Shown here one piece after another: positions 46,007 to 56,083 of a stretch of 64,000 nt of DNA. Position 1 is the first letter of the stretch. Every line of letters begins with the position of its first letter. Origin of the DNA: Paenibacillus glycinis (lineage in GTDB: Bacteria; Bacillota; Bacilli; Paenibacillales; Paenibacillaceae); contig NZ_JAAAMV010000001.1 of assembly GCF_009909185.1 (NCBI RefSeq), positions 248,001-312,000 of the forward strand. The letters run 5' to 3'. The position numbers and the translations under genes were made by a program. Under the pieces are notes generated by a model. It ran no database searches, was not told the DNA's origin, and worked only from the letters and a program-made list of their open reading frames with translations.

Positions 46007-47380
46007 TTAGAACGGGAATTTCATGCCCTTCGGCAGCATGCCTTTGAGACCTTTCATGCCGCCCTTCGGTCCTTTCGGACCCATCATGGACGAGAACTGC
46101 TTCATCATTTTCTTCATATCGTCGAATTGCTTGATTAGCCGGTTGACCTCCGCGACGGAAGTCCCGCTGCCGATCGCAATGCGCTTGCGCCTGCTGTGAT
46201 TGAGAATTTCGGGCTTGCGCTTCTCTTCTTTCGTCATCGATTTGACGATCGCTTCGACGCGTCCGATTTGTTTCTCGTCCACTTTGAGGTTCTTCATGTC
46301 CTTCATCTTGCCCATGCCCGGCATCATGTCGAGCAATTGATCCAGCGGACCGAGCTTGCGAACCTGCTCCATCTGCTCGAGGAAATCCTCGAACGTGAAT
46401 TCGGCCGTCCGCATCTTGCGTTCCATCTCGGCGGCTTTCTCGGCGTCGATGCTGGACTGCGCCTTCTCGATCAGCGAGAGCATGTCGCCCATGCCGAGGA
46501 TCCGTGACGCCATCCGCTCCGGATGGAACGGCTCGAGCGGCTCGATCTTCTCGCCCGTTGCGGCGAATTTGATCGGGCAGCCCGTAACGGCTTTGACCGA
46601 CAGCGCCGCGCCGCCGCGGGTATCGCCGTCGAGCTTCGTCAGCACGACGCCCGTGAGCTCCAGCTGGCTGTGGAAGCTTTGCGCCACGTTCACCGCTTCT
46701 TGTCCCGTCATCGCGTCGACGACGAGCAGCACTTCGTCGGGCTTCGTCGCTTCGTGAATATCGCGCAGCTCCGTCATGAGCGCTTCGTCGATGTGCAGCC
46801 GGCCGGCCGTATCGATGATGACGTAGTCATGTCCGTTATCCTTGGCAAGCTGAAGTCCCTGGCGGGCAATGTCGACCGGCGAGGTTTGATCGCCGAGCGT
46901 AAATACCGGCACGCCGATTTGCTCTCCAAGCACTTGAAGCTGTTTGATCGCGGCCGGCCGGTAGATATCGCCGGCGATCATGAGCGGTTTATGCTTGTCC
47001 TTGAGCAGCAATTTGGCGAGCTTCGCGGAGGAGGTCGTTTTACCTGCCCCTTGCAAACCGGCCATCAAGATGACCGTCGGCGGTTTGTTCGACTTGGCGA
47101 GCTTGGTGTTCGTGCCGCCCATCAGCTCCGTCAATTCTTTGTTTACGATATCGACGACGACCATGCCGGGCGTGAAGCTCTTCGTCAATTCAAGCCCGAT
47201 CGCCCGCTCCTTCACCTTCGCGATGAAATCCTTGACGACCTTGAAGTTAACGTCGGCTTCGAGCAGCGCCAAGCGCACTTCGCGCATCGCCTCGTTAACA
47301 TCGTCCTCCGTCACTTTACCCTTGCCGCGCAATTTGCCGAAAACGTTCTGCAGCCTGCTGGACAACCCTTCAAATGCCAT
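46007..47380 (-). CDS. ffh: Signal recognition particle protein Ffh
   Basis: Ffh is the SRP54 GTPase that delivers membrane proteins with 4.5S (scRNA) RNA. The N domain is followed by G domain motifs GLQGAGKTTSSAKLA, DTAGRLHID and TKLDGD, and a C-terminal M domain rich in Met (GMKGLKGMLPKGMKFPF at the end). ATG 47380 follows AGGAGGTGACG; the in-frame GTG at 47389 overlaps the ribosome site. 457 residues. Confidence 0.98.
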   Translation of the reverse strand: MAFEGLSSRLQNVFGKLRGKGKVTEDDVNEAMREVRLALLEADVNFKVVKDFIAKVKERAIGLELTKSFTPGMVVVDIVNKELTELMGGTNTKLAKSNKPPTVILMAGLQGAGKTTSSAKLAKLLLKDKHKPLMIAGDIYRPAAIKQLQVLGEQIGVPVFTLGDQTSPVDIARQGLQLAKDNGHDYVIIDTAGRLHIDEALMTELRDIHEATKPDEVLLVVDAMTGQEAVNVAQSFHSQLELTGVVLTKLDGDTRGGAALSVKAVTGCPIKFAATGEKIEPLEPFHPERMASRILGMGDMLSLIEKAQSSIDAEKAAEMERKMRTAEFTFEDFLEQMEQVRKLGPLDQLLDMMPGMGKMKDMKNLKVDEKQIGRVEAIVKSMTKEEKRKPEILNHSRRKRIAIGSGTSVAEVNRLIKQFDDMKKMMKQFSSMMGPKGPKGGMKGLKGMLPKGMKFPF

Positions 47381-47398
47381 GATCGTCACCTCCTAAAA

Positions 47399-47463
47399 GT
47401 TTTGTATGCGGAGCCTTGCCGGGTATACGGCAAGATAAACAAAACTACTTCGTAAGCATAACC
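47399..47463. repeat. Structured direct repeat, copy 1 (ylxM-ffh gap)
   Basis: 65-bp unit starting GTTTTGTATGCG and ending CGTAAGCATAACC. On the minus strand it can fold through GTTTTGT/ACAAAAC and CTTGCC/GGCAAG pairs. The second copy begins 68 bp later. Confidence 0.85.
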
Positions 47464-47466
47464 TTT

Positions 47467-47530
47467 GTTTTGTATGCGTAGCCTTGCCCGTTATCGGCAA
47501 GATAAACAAAACTACTTCGTAAGCATAACC
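47467..47530. repeat. Structured direct repeat, copy 2 (ylxM-ffh gap)
   Basis: 64-bp unit almost identical to copy 1 outside the hairpin loop. It is followed by a shorter, related stretch (47534-47550) and a small hairpin CATAAC-CGAA-GTTATG. Confidence 0.85.
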
Positions 47531-47571
47531 GAAGTTATGTATGCGTAACCCATCTTGGGATCGGGCCCGAC

Positions 47572-47946
47572 TTAGGTGCCCACCAATCCTTCACCGCGCA
47601 AGCCATGCGCGATTGCTTGGAGTTCCGCGCGGATATCGCCGTGATCCGCAAGCCGCTCCGCCAATTCGTCCAACCGGTTCAACCAACGTTCGGCCGACTC
47701 GTGCTTGGCAAGGAGGTTCAGCTTGCTTTCGCAGTTCTCGAGCACCGCTTCCGCGCGCTTGACATGCTCGTAGACCGCTTGCCTGCTAATATCGAATTCG
47801 GCGGCGATTTCGCCGAGCGAGTAATCGTCATGAAAATAATATTTAAGAAACGTCTGTTGCTTCTCCGTCAGCAATTGCGCGTAGAAATCGAACAGCATAT
47901 TTATCCGGGTCGTCTTCGCCAAGGCGTCGGTTTCATGGACCGTCAT
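47572..47946 (-). CDS. ylxM: YlxM family HTH protein associated with SRP
   Basis: YlxM is a small helix-turn-helix protein genetically linked to ffh and ftsY; its homologue in streptococci modulates SRP GTPase activity. A sigma-factor-like HTH is visible in YSLGEIAAEFDISRQAVYEH. 124 residues. AAGGAG precedes ATG 47946. It begins the ylxM-ffh transcript. Confidence 0.93.
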   Translation of the reverse strand: MTVHETDALAKTTRINMLFDFYAQLLTEKQQTFLKYYFHDDYSLGEIAAEFDISRQAVYEHVKRAEAVLENCESKLNLLAKHESAERWLNRLDELAERLADHGDIRAELQAIAHGLRGEGLVGT

Positions 47947-48001
47947 GCTATCCGCTCCTTTACGTCAAGGCAATTACCTTTACACCAATTCCACGACGAT
48001 T

Positions 48002-48031
48002 ATCATAGCGCAGAGGCCTATGACCTGTCAA
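48002..48031 (-). promoter_or_regulatory. Sigma-A type promoter of ylxM-ffh operon
   Basis: TTGACA and TATGAT on the minus strand with an 18-bp spacer, about 55 bp before ylxM and just after the ftsY stop. Confidence 0.7.
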
Positions 48032-48051
48032 GTAGTTTTGCTTGTCACCCT

Positions 48052-49053
48052 TTATTGACCCGATTCCTTCTCGTCTTCCACGGATTGAAGCAAGCCGCCG
48101 AACAGCGCATGGACGAATTGTTCCGAATCGAATTCCTGCAGATCCTCCATTTTCTCGCCAAACCCGACCAGCTTCACCGGCAGATCGAGCTCGTTGCGGA
48201 TCGCGATCACGATGCCGCCCTTGGCCGTTCCGTCCAGCTTCGTGAGCACAAGACCCGTCACGCCGCTCTTCTCCCCGAACAGCTTCGCTTGGCTCAGCGC
48301 GTTCTGGCCCGTCGCCGCATCGAGAACGAGCAGCACTTCATGAGGCGCGCTCGGAACCTCGCGCTGGATGACGCGGAAGATTTTGTTCAGTTCTTCCATG
48401 AGGTTGTGCTTGTTCTGCAGCCGTCCGGCCGTGTCGCAGAGGAGCACGTCGACGTTCCGCTGCTTCGCCGCATGGACGGCGTCGTACATGACCGCCGCCG
48501 GATCCGCGCCGGATTCCTGCTTGATGACGTCCACGCCGACGCGTTTGCCCCACACTTCCAGCTGCTCGATGGCGCCGGCGCGGAACGTATCCCCGGCCGC
48601 AAGCAGGACGGATTTGCCTTCGCGCTTGAATTTATGCGCAAGCTTGCCGATCGTCGTCGTTTTGCCGACGCCGTTGACGCCCACGAACAGGATGACCGTC
48701 ATCCCCTGCTCCGCCATGCGCAGCTCGGTTTTGGCGTTTCCTTTCAGCAGCTCCACCAGTCGCTCGGACAAGATCGGCTGGAGCTCGGCGGCTTCTTCGA
48801 TCTTGCGCTTCTTCACTTCCGCCCGCAGGTCGTCGATCAGCTGCATGACCGTATTGACGCCTACGTCGGCGCCGATCAAGATCTCTTCCAGCTCTTCATA
48901 GAACGCCTCGTCGATCTTCTTGCGGCGCGAGATCAGATCCTCGATCTTTCCGACGAACGCGGTGCGCGTCTTGGTCAAGCCTTCCTTGAATATGGACGTG
49001 ACCGCCTCGGTCTTCTGGGCGATGCTTTCTTTCAACCGTTTAAAGAAACTCAT
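48052..49053 (-). CDS. ftsY: SRP receptor FtsY
   Basis: FtsY docks the SRP-ribosome complex at the membrane. NG-domain motifs GVNGVGKTTTIGKLA, DTAGRLQNKHN and TKLDGTAKGG are present. The N-terminal MSFFKRLKESIAQ forms the short amphipathic segment typical of Gram-positive FtsY, without a large acidic domain. 333 residues, 101 bp after smc. Confidence 0.97.
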   Translation of the reverse strand: MSFFKRLKESIAQKTEAVTSIFKEGLTKTRTAFVGKIEDLISRRKKIDEAFYEELEEILIGADVGVNTVMQLIDDLRAEVKKRKIEEAAELQPILSERLVELLKGNAKTELRMAEQGMTVILFVGVNGVGKTTTIGKLAHKFKREGKSVLLAAGDTFRAGAIEQLEVWGKRVGVDVIKQESGADPAAVMYDAVHAAKQRNVDVLLCDTAGRLQNKHNLMEELNKIFRVIQREVPSAPHEVLLVLDAATGQNALSQAKLFGEKSGVTGLVLTKLDGTAKGGIVIAIRNELDLPVKLVGFGEKMEDLQEFDSEQFVHALFGGLLQSVEDEKESGQ

Positions 49054-49154
49054 GATTGGACCTCCATCCCTTTACTCGCAAAAACCGAGCCCGGCTGCGA
49101 GGGCCAGGCTCCGGCTTCTTGTATACGTCGATTGCGGTTATTTCGATGCAACAT

Positions 49155-52100
49155 TTATGCGGATACCGCTTCTTCATCCTCCAGGCGGACGGAGACGAGC
49201 TTGGACACGCCGCCTTCTTCCATCGTAACCCCATAGAGCACGTCGGCTTCTTCCATGGTCCCTTTGCGATGGGTGACGACGATGAATTGCGTAAGCTCCG
49301 AGAATTCCCGCAAATATTGGGCAAACCGGGCCACGTTCGCTTCGTCGAGCGCCGCTTCCACTTCGTCCAATACGCAGAAAGGAACCGGCTTGACCTGCAA
49401 AATCGCGAATAGCAGCGCGATCGCCGTCAGCGCGCGTTCGCCGCCCGAGAGCAGCTGCAGGTTCTGCAGCTTCTTGCCCGGAGGCTGCGCGACGATGTCG
49501 ATGCCGCTGTCGAGCACGCGGTCCGGCTCCACCATGATCAGATCCGCGCGGCCGCCGCCGAACAGCTTGGAGAACACGACCACGAAATGGCCGCGAATCG
49601 CTTCGAACGTGGTCCGGAACCTGCGGCTCATCTCGTCGTCCATCTCGCGAATGACCTGATAGAGCGTCGTCTTGGCCTCGATCAAATCGTTCTTCTGGTC
49701 ATTCAGGAACGTATACCGCTCCTTGACGCGCTCGTACTCGTCGATCGCGCCCAGATTGACTTCGCCGAGACTCGAGATGCGGCGTTTCAAGTCGCGGACT
49801 TCGTTCTGGAGCGCGAGGACGTCTTCCGGAACGGGATATCGCTCCTTCGCCAGCTCGTAGCTCAGCTCGTATTCCTCGCTCAGCTTGCGAAGCAGGTTAT
49901 CCAGCTCGACGTCGAGCCGGTTGACCGCGATCTCGATCTGGCGGAGCTGTTCTTCCACGCTGCGCAGCTGCGCCCGCTGTTCCTTCGTCTCGCTCTCGCC
50001 TTGCTCCAGCTCGCGAATGAGCTCCGCGCGCGCCGCACGCTTCAGGTCCGTCTGCTCGGAGCAGCCGTCCTTCTTGAGCTTCAAAGCATTTAGCTGCTCG
50101 ATCTGCTTCGCGCTCTCTTCGCCGTGAATTCGCGTATCTTCGTCCTGGCGCTGATGCATGTCGCGTATGCCCGCCAGCTCCTGCTTAGCCCGTCCGATAT
50201 CGGAGCGAACCCGCGCTGCTTGGTCCTCGAACGACATCTTCTCTTGGTCGGTCTTCGCGAGCGCGATCTTCAAATCCGTCAGTTGATCCTGAAGCTGCTC
50301 TTTGGCGGATTCTCCGGCCTTGCGTCGTTCCTCCGCCGCGCGGATCGCTTCCTGCAGCCGAGCCTCTTCCGTCGTCAGCACGGCAAGCCGTTCTTCCGCT
50401 TCCTTGGCGGAACTGCTGATCTGCCGCTGCTCCGACTTATGACCTGCGCTGTCCGCCTGGAACAGCTGCGCCTGATCGTCCAGATGCCGTTTCTCGTTAT
50501 CGAGCGACTGCAGTTCGGCACGCAAATGCTGTTCGTCGATGCGCAGCTTTTCCCCGAGCTCTCGCAGCTCGTCGACCTTCTGGTTGCGGATCGACTGTTC
50601 TTTGCGAAGATCGCTGATCTTGTCGCGCAGCTTCGAGAGCTGGATATCCGCGGACTTGATCTCTTCGTCCAGCTGTTCGATTTGGCGCTGGCGGCCGAGC
50701 AGGTTCGCGCCTTTCTTCTGGATGCTTCCCCCGGTCATCGAGCCCCCGGCATTGACTACGTCGCCTTCCAGCGTGACGACCCGGAAGCGATACTGGATCC
50801 TGGACGCGATCCGGTTCGCCTGCTCCAGCGTTTCGGAGATCAGGACGTTGCCGAGCAGGTTCTCCACGATATGCGCATACTTCGCGTCGCAGGAAACGAG
50901 CTCTGAGGCGATACCGACAAAGCCTTCCATGCCGGCGATCGTTCTGCGGTCATGCTCGGGTATGTTCCGGCCGCGGATGACATCGAGCGGCAGAAACGTC
51001 GCGCGTCCCAATTGACGCGACTTCAGGTAAGCGATCGCCGCCCGGGCGCTGCGTTCATCGTTCATGACGACATGCTGCAGCGCCCCGCCGAGCGCGGTTT
51101 CGATGGCAAGTTCGACTTTCTCCGGCACCCGGACAAGCTCCGCGACCGCGCCGTGCACGCCCTCTACGCCGCCCGTCGTTCGGCGCGAGGCTTTGAGAAT
51201 CTCGCGGACGCCGTGCATGAAGCCGTCGAGATCGTCCTGCATTTCCTTCATCGTATCGCGCCGGGACGTGAGCGCCTCGAGCTTTTGTTCCCATTTCCGA
51301 ATCGCGGATTGCGCTTCCTCCAGCAGCTTCTGGCCGCTTTGCAGGCCTTCGGATTCGCCGATATACCGGTTGCGCATGTTGTTGATCTCCGCGAGCGTCT
51401 TCTCCAGCTTCTGCTGCAGCTCCGTTCTTCGCGCCGTAAGCCGCTCGTGCTGCTCCTGCCACTTGGCATGCTCGTCGCCGAGCCGCTCCATCCGTCGCTG
51501 AAGCGCTTCTTCCTGCTGCAAGGCGTAACGAATCTCGTTGCGCAGCTGCGCCATCGTGCTCAGCACGTCCAGCAGCTCGCCCTTCAGCGATTCTTCCGCG
51601 TCGCCGGAGGCGGAAGCGTTCGTGCCAAGCAGCCGCGATTCTTCCTCCGATAGCTTCTTCCGCAGCGTTTCGAGCTCGTTATCGAGCAGCGCGGCTTTGC
51701 TGCGAAACTCCGCTTCTTCCTTGGTGAGCGCCCCGATCCGCTCGTTTTGCGCGGTCAACGACGCATCCAGCTGCGCCCGGTTCTGATCCAGGTTGCGCTT
51801 GCGCTCCTTGAGCACTTCCCCGTAGCCTTCGCATTTCTCGTATTCTTCACTATATTGCAGCATCGCTTCGTGAAGCCGGTCCAGCGCTTCCTCCAATTCA
51901 CGAAGTTTCAGGCGGTCCTTCTCCAACGTCGCGTCGTGCTTGCTTACGACCGTGGACAGCGACAGCTGCTCTTCCTGCAGCTTGGCCATGCGGGCGTTCG
52001 ATTCCGTCCAAGACGTGTGGACCGTCTCGATATTATGTACGTACATGGAGATTTCCGCGGTTTTCAATTGGTCGCGCAGCTGTTTGTATTGAATCGCTTT

Positions 52101-52730
52101 CTCCGATTGGACCCGGAGCGGCTCCACCTGATCCTCGAGCTCCGTCACCAAATCGTGGATGCGCAGCAGGTTGGACTCCGTGTCCTCGAGCTTCTTCTGC
52201 GCCTCGCGCTTGCGCGACTTGTATTTGACGATTCCCGAAGCCTCTTCGAATATCCCGCGGCGGTCCTCGGAACGCGTGCTTAAAATCTCCTCTATTCGGC
52301 CTTGTCCGATGATGGAATACGCTTCTTTGCCGATCCCCGTATCCATGAACAATTCCGTTATATCCTTCAGTCTGCAAGACTGTTTATTGATCAAATATTC
52401 GCTGTCCCCGCTGCGGTGCACGCGGCGGGTCACGGTCACTTCGTTGTAATCCAGCGGCAGCGCGCCGTCCGCGTTATCCAGCGTCAAAGAAACCTCGCCG
52501 AAATTGACCGCCTTGCGCGCGTCGCTTCCCGCGAAGATGATATCTTCCATTTTGCCGCCGCGAAGGCTCTTCGCGCTCTGCTCGCCCAATACCCAGCGGA
52601 TGCTGTCGCTGATGTTGCTTTTGCCGCTGCCGTTCGGGCCGACGACCGCCGTAATGCCACGGACGAATTCCAGTTCCGTCTTGTCGGCAAACGATTTAAA
52701 TCCAGCTAACTCAATCCTTTTCAGGAACAT
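49155..52730 (-). CDS. smc: Chromosome partition protein SMC
   Basis: SMC is the condensin ATPase that organises chromosome arms with ScpA and ScpB. The N-terminal Walker A GPNGSGKSNI lies at about 32-41, long coiled coils flank a hinge at about 510-670 (GVEGVHGAVAELV, SMTGGSIQKKGANLLGR), and the C-terminal signature LLSGGERALTAIALLFAIL and Walker B FCVLDEVEAALDE complete the ATPase. 1191 residues, normal. It follows rnc by 205 bp. Confidence 0.98.
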   Translation of the reverse strand: MFLKRIELAGFKSFADKTELEFVRGITAVVGPNGSGKSNISDSIRWVLGEQSAKSLRGGKMEDIIFAGSDARKAVNFGEVSLTLDNADGALPLDYNEVTVTRRVHRSGDSEYLINKQSCRLKDITELFMDTGIGKEAYSIIGQGRIEEILSTRSEDRRGIFEEASGIVKYKSRKREAQKKLEDTESNLLRIHDLVTELEDQVEPLRVQSEKAIQYKQLRDQLKTAEISMYVHNIETVHTSWTESNARMAKLQEEQLSLSTVVSKHDATLEKDRLKLRELEEALDRLHEAMLQYSEEYEKCEGYGEVLKERKRNLDQNRAQLDASLTAQNERIGALTKEEAEFRSKAALLDNELETLRKKLSEEESRLLGTNASASGDAEESLKGELLDVLSTMAQLRNEIRYALQQEEALQRRMERLGDEHAKWQEQHERLTARRTELQQKLEKTLAEINNMRNRYIGESEGLQSGQKLLEEAQSAIRKWEQKLEALTSRRDTMKEMQDDLDGFMHGVREILKASRRTTGGVEGVHGAVAELVRVPEKVELAIETALGGALQHVVMNDERSARAAIAYLKSRQLGRATFLPLDVIRGRNIPEHDRRTIAGMEGFVGIASELVSCDAKYAHIVENLLGNVLISETLEQANRIASRIQYRFRVVTLEGDVVNAGGSMTGGSIQKKGANLLGRQRQIEQLDEEIKSADIQLSKLRDKISDLRKEQSIRNQKVDELRELGEKLRIDEQHLRAELQSLDNEKRHLDDQAQLFQADSAGHKSEQRQISSSAKEAEERLAVLTTEEARLQEAIRAAEERRKAGESAKEQLQDQLTDLKIALAKTDQEKMSFEDQAARVRSDIGRAKQELAGIRDMHQRQDEDTRIHGEESAKQIEQLNALKLKKDGCSEQTDLKRAARAELIRELEQGESETKEQRAQLRSVEEQLRQIEIAVNRLDVELDNLLRKLSEEYELSYELAKERYPVPEDVLALQNEVRDLKRRISSLGEVNLGAIDEYERVKERYTFLNDQKNDLIEAKTTLYQVIREMDDEMSRRFRTTFEAIRGHFVVVFSKLFGGGRADLIMVEPDRVLDSGIDIVAQPPGKKLQNLQLLSGGERALTAIALLFAILQVKPVPFCVLDEVEAALDEANVARFAQYLREFSELTQFIVVTHRKGTMEEADVLYGVTMEEGGVSKLVSVRLEDEEAVSA

Positions 52731-52753
52731 CGCTTACCTTCACCTCAACGACT

Positions 52754-52759
52754 ATTGTA
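52754..52759 (-). promoter_or_regulatory. Putative extended -10 promoter before smc
   Basis: TGGTACAAT on the minus strand about 25 bp upstream of smc, in the 205-bp gap after rnc. The -35 is weak. Confidence 0.4.
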
Positions 52760-52935
52760 CCATAATTGCTAAAAAAGCACAGGTCGAAAAACGTCGAAAG
52801 CCAATGCGGAAGCGCATGCGATCCTTCAACCAGTCACCCATAACTGGAATAATAACCCACTCCCGATTCGTATCCAAAAAATGAAAAAATCCCGGTACCA
52901 GGGGTGCCAGAATTTTAGCCATGCTGCATATGCCG

Positions 52936-53628
52936 TTACTTCGACAGCTTCCGCCACGCTTCCGCCGCCGCCTGCTGTTCCGCTTCTTTCTTGGTCCGGC
53001 CGCTGCCTGAGCCGTAGGATGTCTCTCCGATGTACACTTCCACGATGAACTCGCGGTCATGCGCGGGCCCGCGCTCTTCGACGATCCGGTACTCGATCGG
53101 CCCCATGCCTGCCTGCTGCGCTTTCTCCTGCAGCGTCGACTTGAAATCCTTGCCGACCATCACGCCGTCGTTATCGATATGCGGGAACATGTGCGACGCC
53201 AGGAACGTTCTGACGACTTCCAAACCTTGATCCAAATAAATCGCCCCGACAAAAGCTTCGAACAAATCAGCGAGCAGGGCCGGACGCAGCCGGCCCCCAA
53301 GCTGTTCTTCTCCGCGGCCGAGCAGAATATGCTTGCCGAGTTCCAACATTTCCGCAAACCGCGCAAGCGAAGCTTCGCAAACGATCGAAGCCCGCATCCG
53401 GGTCAGCTGTCCTTCCGGACGCTCCGGAAAGGTCCGGTACAAAAATTCGGATACCGTCAATTGCAGGATGGCATCGCCGAGAAATTCAAGCCGTTCATTG
53501 TGCTCCGTACCGCTTTGACGATGCTCGTTGACGTATGAAGTATGCGTGAACGCCTGTCTGAGCAGCTTATTCGCACGAAAACGGAGCTGCAGACGCTGCT
53601 GCAGCTCATCAAACTGATCATGCTTCAT
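52936..53628 (-). CDS. rnc: Ribonuclease III
   Basis: RNase III cleaves double-stranded RNA, including rRNA precursors. The catalytic signature [20 protein letters not shown] and a C-terminal double-stranded RNA-binding domain ([36 protein letters not shown]) are present. 230 residues. Its start overlaps the fabF stop by 11 bp. Confidence 0.97.
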   Translation of the reverse strand: MKHDQFDELQQRLQLRFRANKLLRQAFTHTSYVNEHRQSGTEHNERLEFLGDAILQLTVSEFLYRTFPERPEGQLTRMRASIVCEASLARFAEMLELGKHILLGRGEEQLGGRLRPALLADLFEAFVGAIYLDQGLEVVRTFLASHMFPHIDNDGVMVGKDFKSTLQEKAQQAGMGPIEYRIVEERGPAHDREFIVEVYIGETSYGSGSGRTKKEAEQQAAAEAWRKLSK

Positions 53629-54859
53629 ATTTCTTCATCACGATCGTCGCGTTATGCCCGCCGAAGCCGAACGAGTTCGACAACGCGTATTGCACGTCCG
53701 CGTTGCGCGGCACGTTCGGGACATAATCGAGATCGCATTCGGGATCTTGATTATCCAGGTTGATCGTCGGCGGAATGATGCCGTTCTGCAGCGTCAATCC
53801 GAGAATAACCGCTTCAACGCCGCCTGCCGCGCCGAGCAGATGGCCCGTCATCGATTTCGTGGAGCTGACCGCCAGCTTGTACGCATGATCGCCGAACGTT
53901 TTCTTGATCGCGGTCGTCTCCGACTTGTCTCCGATCGACGTCGACGTGCCGTGCGCGTTGATATAATCGATTTGAGCCGGTTCCAATCCGCCGTCCCGAA
54001 GCGCCTTCGCCATGCAGCGAGCCGCGCCGTCCGGATCCGGTTCCGTCATGTGGTGCGCGTCGCCGCTCATGCCGTAGCCGATCACTTCCGCATATATATG
54101 CGCGCCGCGCTTTTGCGCGTGCTCCAACGATTCCAGCACCAGCACGCCCGAGCCTTCGCCCATGACGAAGCCGTCGCGGTCCACGTCGAACGGACGGGAC
54201 GCTTTTGCCGGCTCTTCGTTGCGCGTAGACATCGCGCGCATGGAACAGAAACCCGCCAAGCCCGTCGGCCTGATCGTCGCTTCCGCGCCGCCGCAGATCA
54301 TCAGATCGGCGTCGCCGCGCTGAATCAGCTTGAACGAATCCCCGATGGAATGCGTTCCCGTGGCGCAAGCCGTGACCGCTGTACTGTTCGGACCTTTCGC
54401 GCCGGTGGCCATCGATACTTGTCCGGACGCCATGTTCGCGATCATCATCGGAATGAAGAACGGGCTGACGCGCTTCGGACCTTTCTCCAGCAAGATGTTA
54501 TGCTGGTCTTCCCACGTGCCCAAACCGCCAATGCCGGAGCCGATCATCACGCCTACGCGCTCGGCATCCACTTCGGCACCGATGTTGATGCCTGCATCCT
54601 TGACGGCGAGCTGGCTGGCCACAACCGCGAACTGCACGAAGCGGTCCATGCGGCGCGCTTCTTTCTTGTCGATGCCATACTCTTCCGGATTGAAGTTCTT
54701 TATTTCAGCCGCAATGCGGGTCGGATATTCGGAAACATCAAATGCTTCAATTAAGGAAACGCCGGATTTGCCTTCCAATAAATTACCCCAGAACGTCTCC
54801 AATTCGGAACCGAGCGAAGTCATAACCCCCATGCCCGTAACGACTACTCTCTGCTTCAT
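53618..54859 (-). CDS. fabF: 3-oxoacyl-ACP synthase II
   Basis: FabF is the KAS II enzyme of fatty acid elongation. The catalytic triad is in [10 protein letters not shown] (Cys), HGTSTSIGD (His) and [11 protein letters not shown] (His). The GFGGHNA C-terminal motif is present. 413 residues. It follows acpP by 143 bp. Confidence 0.98.
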   Translation of the reverse strand: MKQRVVVTGMGVMTSLGSELETFWGNLLEGKSGVSLIEAFDVSEYPTRIAAEIKNFNPEEYGIDKKEARRMDRFVQFAVVASQLAVKDAGINIGAEVDAERVGVMIGSGIGGLGTWEDQHNILLEKGPKRVSPFFIPMMIANMASGQVSMATGAKGPNSTAVTACATGTHSIGDSFKLIQRGDADLMICGGAEATIRPTGLAGFCSMRAMSTRNEEPAKASRPFDVDRDGFVMGEGSGVLVLESLEHAQKRGAHIYAEVIGYGMSGDAHHMTEPDPDGAARCMAKALRDGGLEPAQIDYINAHGTSTSIGDKSETTAIKKTFGDHAYKLAVSSTKSMTGHLLGAAGGVEAVILGLTLQNGIIPPTINLDNQDPECDLDYVPNVPRNADVQYALSNSFGFGGHNATIVMKKYEA

Positions 54860-54966
54860 CTCTATTCACCTCAAATGGGAACTCAAATCCTTGCTTTATC
54901 TATAAGAACGCTAATGCGCTTACAGCCGCTGCCGGGGCAGCGCCGTATCGCTCTATAGATGGAGAG

Positions 54967-54991
54967 AAGTCCCGCTATTGCAACGGGACTT
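54967..54991 (-). terminator. Hairpin between acpP and fabF
   Basis: Perfect 8-bp stem AAGTCCCG/CGGGACTT with a 9-nt loop, 11 nt after the acpP stop. No good T run follows on the minus strand, so it may be a partial terminator or a stabilising 3' structure for acpP message. Confidence 0.35.
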
Positions 54992-55002
54992 GTCACTTTT
55001 TA

Positions 55003-55239
55003 TTACTTCGCCAGAGAAGCTATGTAATTTACGACTTCTCCTACACTCGTAATTTTCTCTGCATCTTCATCAGAGATTTCCATATCGAATTCATCTTCCA
55101 GTTCCATGACCAATTCAACGACATCAAGAGAGTCCGCTCCAAGATCTTCTTTAAACGAAGCTTCTAGCGTCACTTCCGACTCGTCAACGCCAAGGCGGTC
55201 GACAACGATGCGCTTTACACGATCATATACATCGGACAT
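55003..55239 (-). CDS. acpP: Acyl carrier protein
   Basis: ACP carries fatty acyl chains on a phosphopantetheine arm attached to the Ser of DSLDVVEL. 78 residues. ATG 55239 follows GGAGGAGG; a longer in-frame start (55257) is inside the ribosome site. It lies after fabG. Confidence 0.98.
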   Translation of the reverse strand: MSDVYDRVKRIVVDRLGVDESEVTLEASFKEDLGADSLDVVELVMELEDEFDMEISDEDAEKITSVGEVVNYIASLAK

Positions 55240-55333
55240 CCGGTTCACCTCCTCCATGGTATTATACGAGAATTACGGACAAAATGCCATACGTCAAACG
55301 GTTTGCCCGACTGACGGGACATGTGTGAAATGG

Positions 55334-56083
55334 CTACATGTACATGCCGCCGTCGACATGAATCGTTTGGCCCGTCATGTAACCTGCTGCGCCGGAAGCC
55401 AGGAAACGAACCGCGGACGCGATGTCCCGCGGATCCCCGAGACGGGCCAGCGGAATGTCGCCCGCCAGCTTCTCGCGCATCTCCTGCGGCAGCTTGTCCG
55501 TCATGTCCGTCTGGATAAAGCCGGGCGCGACGCAATTGACCGTAATGCCGCGCGAGGCCAGCTCGCGGGCGGACGCTTTCGTCAAACCGATGACGCCTGC
55601 TTTGGCCGCGACATAGTTAGCCTGCCCCGGATTGCCAAGCACGCCCACGACGGACGAGATGTTGACGATGCGGCCCGAACGCTGCTTCATCATCTGGCGG
55701 GTGACGGCTTTGATGCCGTTGAACACGCCCTTCAAGTTCGTTTCGATGACTTGGTCGAACTCTTCTTCCTTCATGCGCATGATTAGATTGTCACGCGTGA
55801 TGCCTGCGTTATTCACCAAAATATCAATGACGCCGAACGTATCGATGACTTGCTTGACCATGCCGTCGAACTCGTCGGCTTTCCCGACGTTGGCTTTCAG
55901 CACGAGGGAGCGGCGTCCGAGCGCTTGAACGGCCTCGGCCGTCTCGGCCGCGGCCGCTTCGCTGCCGCTGTAGTTGATGGCGACATCCGCCCCCGCCTCG
56001 GCCAGCTCCAATGCGATCGCGCGGCCGATGCCGCGGGATGCGCCGGTTACCAGCGCTACTTTGCCTGTTAGATCTGCGAACAT
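55334..56083 (-). CDS. fabG: 3-oxoacyl-ACP reductase
   Basis: FabG reduces 3-oxoacyl-ACP using NADPH. The SDR motifs [10 protein letters not shown] (cofactor), NNAG and the YxxxK active site in NYVAAKAG are present. ATG 56083 follows AAGGAG at 6 nt, giving 249 residues, the normal length; the long in-frame stretch upstream (to 56359) crosses the repeat region and has no SDR content. Confidence 0.97.
   Translation of the reverse strand: MFADLTGKVALVTGASRGIGRAIALELAEAGADVAINYSGSEAAAAETAEAVQALGRRSLVLKANVGKADEFDGMVKQVIDTFGVIDILVNNAGITRDNLIMRMKEEEFDQVIETNLKGVFNGIKAVTRQMMKQRSGRIVNISSVVGVLGNPGQANYVAAKAGVIGLTKASARELASRGITVNCVAPGFIQTDMTDKLPQEMREKLAGDIPLARLGDPRDIASAVRFLASGAAGYMTGQTIHVDGGMYM

Noticed and set aside
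47399-47550. CRISPR array
   Set aside because: Only two repeat units with no variable spacers; the 68-bp period and internal hairpin do not fit a CRISPR.
47605-49236. Plus-strand open frame of 543 codons
   Set aside because: Antisense to ylxM and ftsY and crosses the ylxM promoter.
53654-54754. Plus-strand open frame of 366 codons
   Set aside because: Antisense to fabF, with Arg/His/Ala-rich shadow composition.
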